Assembly: GCF_934190855.1 (NCBI RefSeq)
Contig: NZ_CAKPTN010000005.1
Coordinates: forward strand, 1 to 25,582
Length of the DNA: 25,582 nt
Reading direction: 5' to 3'
Source: an uncultured Veillonella sp.
GTDB lineage: Bacteria > Bacillota > Negativicutes > Veillonellales > Veillonellaceae
Made by a program: the position numbers and the translations under genes. The notes beneath the pieces were generated by a model that was given only the letters and a program-made list of their open reading frames with translations, made no database searches and had not been told where the DNA came from. Position 1 is the stretch's first letter, and each line of letters starts with the position of its first letter. Shown in pieces: positions 24,212-25,582 of this stretch.

Positions 24212-24290
24212 AGAGATTTTATTTGTGCAATTTAAGGAATATTCTAAATAGAACTGATTCCTAGGGCATAGATGAAATCTCTTTTTATTT
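24212..24290 (+). terminator. Terminator after the LpxL-type gene with nested hairpin
   Basis: AGAGATTT (24212-24219) pairs perfectly with AAATCTCT (24275-24282), followed by TTTTATTTT. Within the 55-base interval AGGAAT (24235-24240) pairs with ATTCCT (24257-24262). The layout repeats that of the terminators after glpX and mreB. Confidence 0.8.
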
Positions 24291-24297
24291 TGGGAAT

Positions 24298-24370
24298 TAT
24301 TACGCAGTATTTAAAAATAGGCTATTATAATTTTAAAGAATAAGAATAGGCTTTCAAAATAGCGTAATAT
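24298..24370. promoter_or_regulatory. Repeats upstream of the lpxC promoter
   Basis: AATAGGCT occurs at 24316-24323 and 24345-24352 (29-base period). The first copy is part of the palindrome AATAGGCTATT (24316-24326). TATTACGC (24298-24305) is repeated inverted as GCGTAATA (24362-24369). Together they fill the space between the terminator and the lpxC -35 box and could be binding sites for a regulator; none is known to me. Confidence 0.3.
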
Positions 24371-24382
24371 GTGGTAAATTTC

Positions 24383-24411
24383 TTGTAACACCTATGCAAA
24401 TAGGGTATAAT
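24383..24411 (+). promoter_or_regulatory. Probable promoter of lpxC-fabZ
   Basis: TTGTAA (24383-24388), a 17-base spacer and TATAAT (24406-24411) lie 50 bases before the lpxC ATG and directly after a terminator. This is one of the best-matching promoters in the window. Confidence 0.7.
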
Positions 24412-24461
24412 ACATATTGGTGTATAGTAAACGTGAATTCAGATTATGAAAGGACATTCTT

Positions 24462-25301
24462 ATGAGTAAGCCCCAACAAACAATAGAAAAGGCTGTTTCA
24501 TATCAAGGGATTGGCCTTCATAGCGGTGAACCAGTACATATGGTTTTCAGACCTGCACCTGAAGATACAGGAATTGTGTTTGTCCGCACGGACATTGAAG
24601 GACATCCTTCTGTGCGAGCACACATTGATAATGTGACGAACACTATGCGCGCTACCACATTGGAAAATGGTGAGGCAAAGGTATTCACTGTAGAACATGT
24701 GATGGCAGCGTTCAGTGCTATGAATATTGATAACTGTTATATTGAAATGGATTCTCCAGAGCCTCCTGTAGGTGATGGTAGTAGTGCTGTTTTTGTTAGT
24801 CTCATAGAAGAGGCTGGCATTGTAGAACAAACAGCGCCGCGTCATGTGTATAAAGTGACTCGGTCCCATGCTGTTTATGATGGAGACCGTTTTGTTGTGA
24901 TTTTGCCATATGATGGATATCGTATGACTTTCACATCTATTAACAGTCATCCGTTGCTTGGCACACAACAATGTGATTTTGAAGTATCCCCTGAATATTT
25001 CAAAGAACATATTGGATCTGCTAGGACTATCGGATTTATGAAAGAGTTAGAACAATTACAGGCCATGGGCCTTGCAAAAGGCGGTAGCCTAGATAATGCA
25101 TTAGTCTATGATGATGAGAAATGTTTATCTGTACCACGCTTTGATGACGAATTAGTTCGACATAAGGCGTTAGATGTTATAGGTGACTTATTCTTATTAG
25201 GACCGATTGAAGGTCATGTAATTGCTTTGAAATCGAGTCATGAACTTAATTCTAGATTGGCTCGCAGTATAATGGAAGAAATAAGGGAGACACAGCCATG
25301 A
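24462..25301 (+). CDS. lpxC: UDP-3-O-acyl-N-acetylglucosamine deacetylase (LpxC)
   Basis: A 279-residue cytoplasmic zinc deacetylase, the committed step of lipid A synthesis. All zinc ligands are visible: H79 in [13 protein letters not shown] (with E78, the general base), and H234 and D238 in [13 protein letters not shown]260 in [10 protein letters not shown] is the third catalytic-site histidine; the more common residue context is GH. SARTIGF (186-192) is the usual substrate-binding stretch. It is about 25 residues shorter than the E. coli enzyme, mostly at the C-terminus. AAAGGA stands before ATG 24462. Its stop overlaps the fabZ start (ATGA at 25298-25301), so the two are coupled. In some bacteria lpxC and fabZ are one fused gene; here they are separate. 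It has its own promoter, apart from the lpxD transcript. Confidence 0.95.
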   Translation: MSKPQQTIEKAVSYQGIGLHSGEPVHMVFRPAPEDTGIVFVRTDIEGHPSVRAHIDNVTNTMRATTLENGEAKVFTVEHVMAAFSAMNIDNCYIEMDSPEPPVGDGSSAVFVSLIEEAGIVEQTAPRHVYKVTRSHAVYDGDRFVVILPYDGYRMTFTSINSHPLLGTQQCDFEVSPEYFKEHIGSARTIGFMKELEQLQAMGLAKGGSLDNALVYDDEKCLSVPRFDDELVRHKALDVIGDLFLLGPIEGHVIALKSSHELNSRLARSIMEEIRETQP

Positions 25302-25582
25302 TTCTTAATCACGAAGACATTTTAGAAATTTTACCTCATCGTTACCCAATGCTTTTGGTAGATCGTATTGTTGAGTTAGAACCTATGAAACGTGCTGTGG
25401 GTATTAAAAATGCTACATTCAACGAATTGTTCTTCCAAGGTCACTTCCCAGGTAATCCAGTAATGCCAGGTGTATTGCTTACAGAAGCAATTGCTCAAGT
25501 TGGTGGTATTGCTTTATTGTACCCAGAAGAAAACCGCGGTCTTACTCCGATGTTTACAGGTATTGATAAAGTACGTTTCCGT
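25298..25582 (+). CDS. fabZ: 3-hydroxyacyl-ACP dehydratase FabZ, N-terminal part (3' end outside window)
   Basis: The frame opens with ATG 25298, overlapping the lpxC stop by four bases (ATGA), and runs off the window after 95 codons. The FabZ hot-dog fold is clear: [16 protein letters not shown] at 12-27, then [21 protein letters not shown] at 47-67, with catalytic H49 and E63. It dehydrates 3-hydroxyacyl-ACP in fatty acid elongation and so competes with the lipid A enzymes for hydroxyacyl-ACP; balance between FabZ and LpxC is a known control point in E. coli. GGGAG lies about 14 bases before the start. About 45 residues are missing. The usual following gene is lpxA, which would lie outside the window. 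Confidence 0.95.
   Translation, partial: MILNHEDILEILPHRYPMLLVDRIVELEPMKRAVGIKNATFNELFFQGHFPGNPVMPGVLLTEAIAQVGGIALLYPEENRGLTPMFTGIDKVRFR

Noticed and set aside
24498..25010. Open frame of 170 codons on the minus strand inside lpxC
   Set aside because: It lies antisense to a well-conserved gene, has no ribosome binding site or recognisable protein motif, and its composition (many Cys, His, Ile) is typical of a reverse-strand shadow.

Overview
The window looks like a piece of a Veillonella-type genome (Negativicutes, the Firmicutes that keep an outer membrane and LPS). Grounds: AT-rich DNA with strong AGGAGG-type ribosome binding sites; a Firmicute-like murA-mreB pair; and, next to it, a dense block of outer-membrane genes (mlaEFD, tolC, tamB, bamA, three ompH/skp homologues, lpxD, lpxL-type, lpxC, fabZ). 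The genus is an inference from gene order and from my memory of V. parvula. The class-level call is firmer. Every gene I can support is on the plus strand. I see no mobile element, tRNA, rRNA or CRISPR array, and no gene-free stretch longer than about 265 bases.

Region 1 (1-2114), central functions: the 3' end of serS, a small transaldolase and the class II fructose-1,6-bisphosphatase glpX, closed by a terminator. Region 2 (2137-4975), cell wall: murA from its own promoter and a two-hairpin leader, followed by an MreB-family gene whose reading frame overlaps murA and carries an extra basic N-terminal stretch of about 123 residues. A terminator follows. Region 3 (4986-6435): a single secreted AMIN plus NAGPA-like protein that lacks the usual catalytic motif.

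Region 4 (6457-13206) reads as one six-gene transcription unit: a tiny secreted lipoyl-fold protein, a SpoIVB/S55-type protein, mlaE, mlaF, an extended MlaD with a C-terminal beta-barrel-like region, and tolC, closed by a strong UUCG-loop terminator. This is a phospholipid-transport ABC system whose MlaD may itself span the envelope. No mlaA, mlaB or mlaC is present. Region 5 (13411-20128): tamB and then bamA, each probably with its own promoter. They cover inter-membrane lipid transfer and outer-membrane protein insertion. There is no tamA here.

Region 6 (20198-25582): three OmpH/Skp-like proteins with different membrane anchors, then lipid A genes. lpxD and an LpxL-type acyltransferase end at a terminator. 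A new promoter drives lpxC-fabZ, and fabZ runs off the window. Together the genes supply precursors (lipid A, murein), transport lipids and fold the proteins of a two-membrane envelope.

The points most worth a second look are the apparently permuted S55 domain, the lone lipoyl-fold protein inside an Mla-TolC operon, the NAGPA domain without its LDGGGS motif, the MreB extension, and the three differently anchored Skp homologues.
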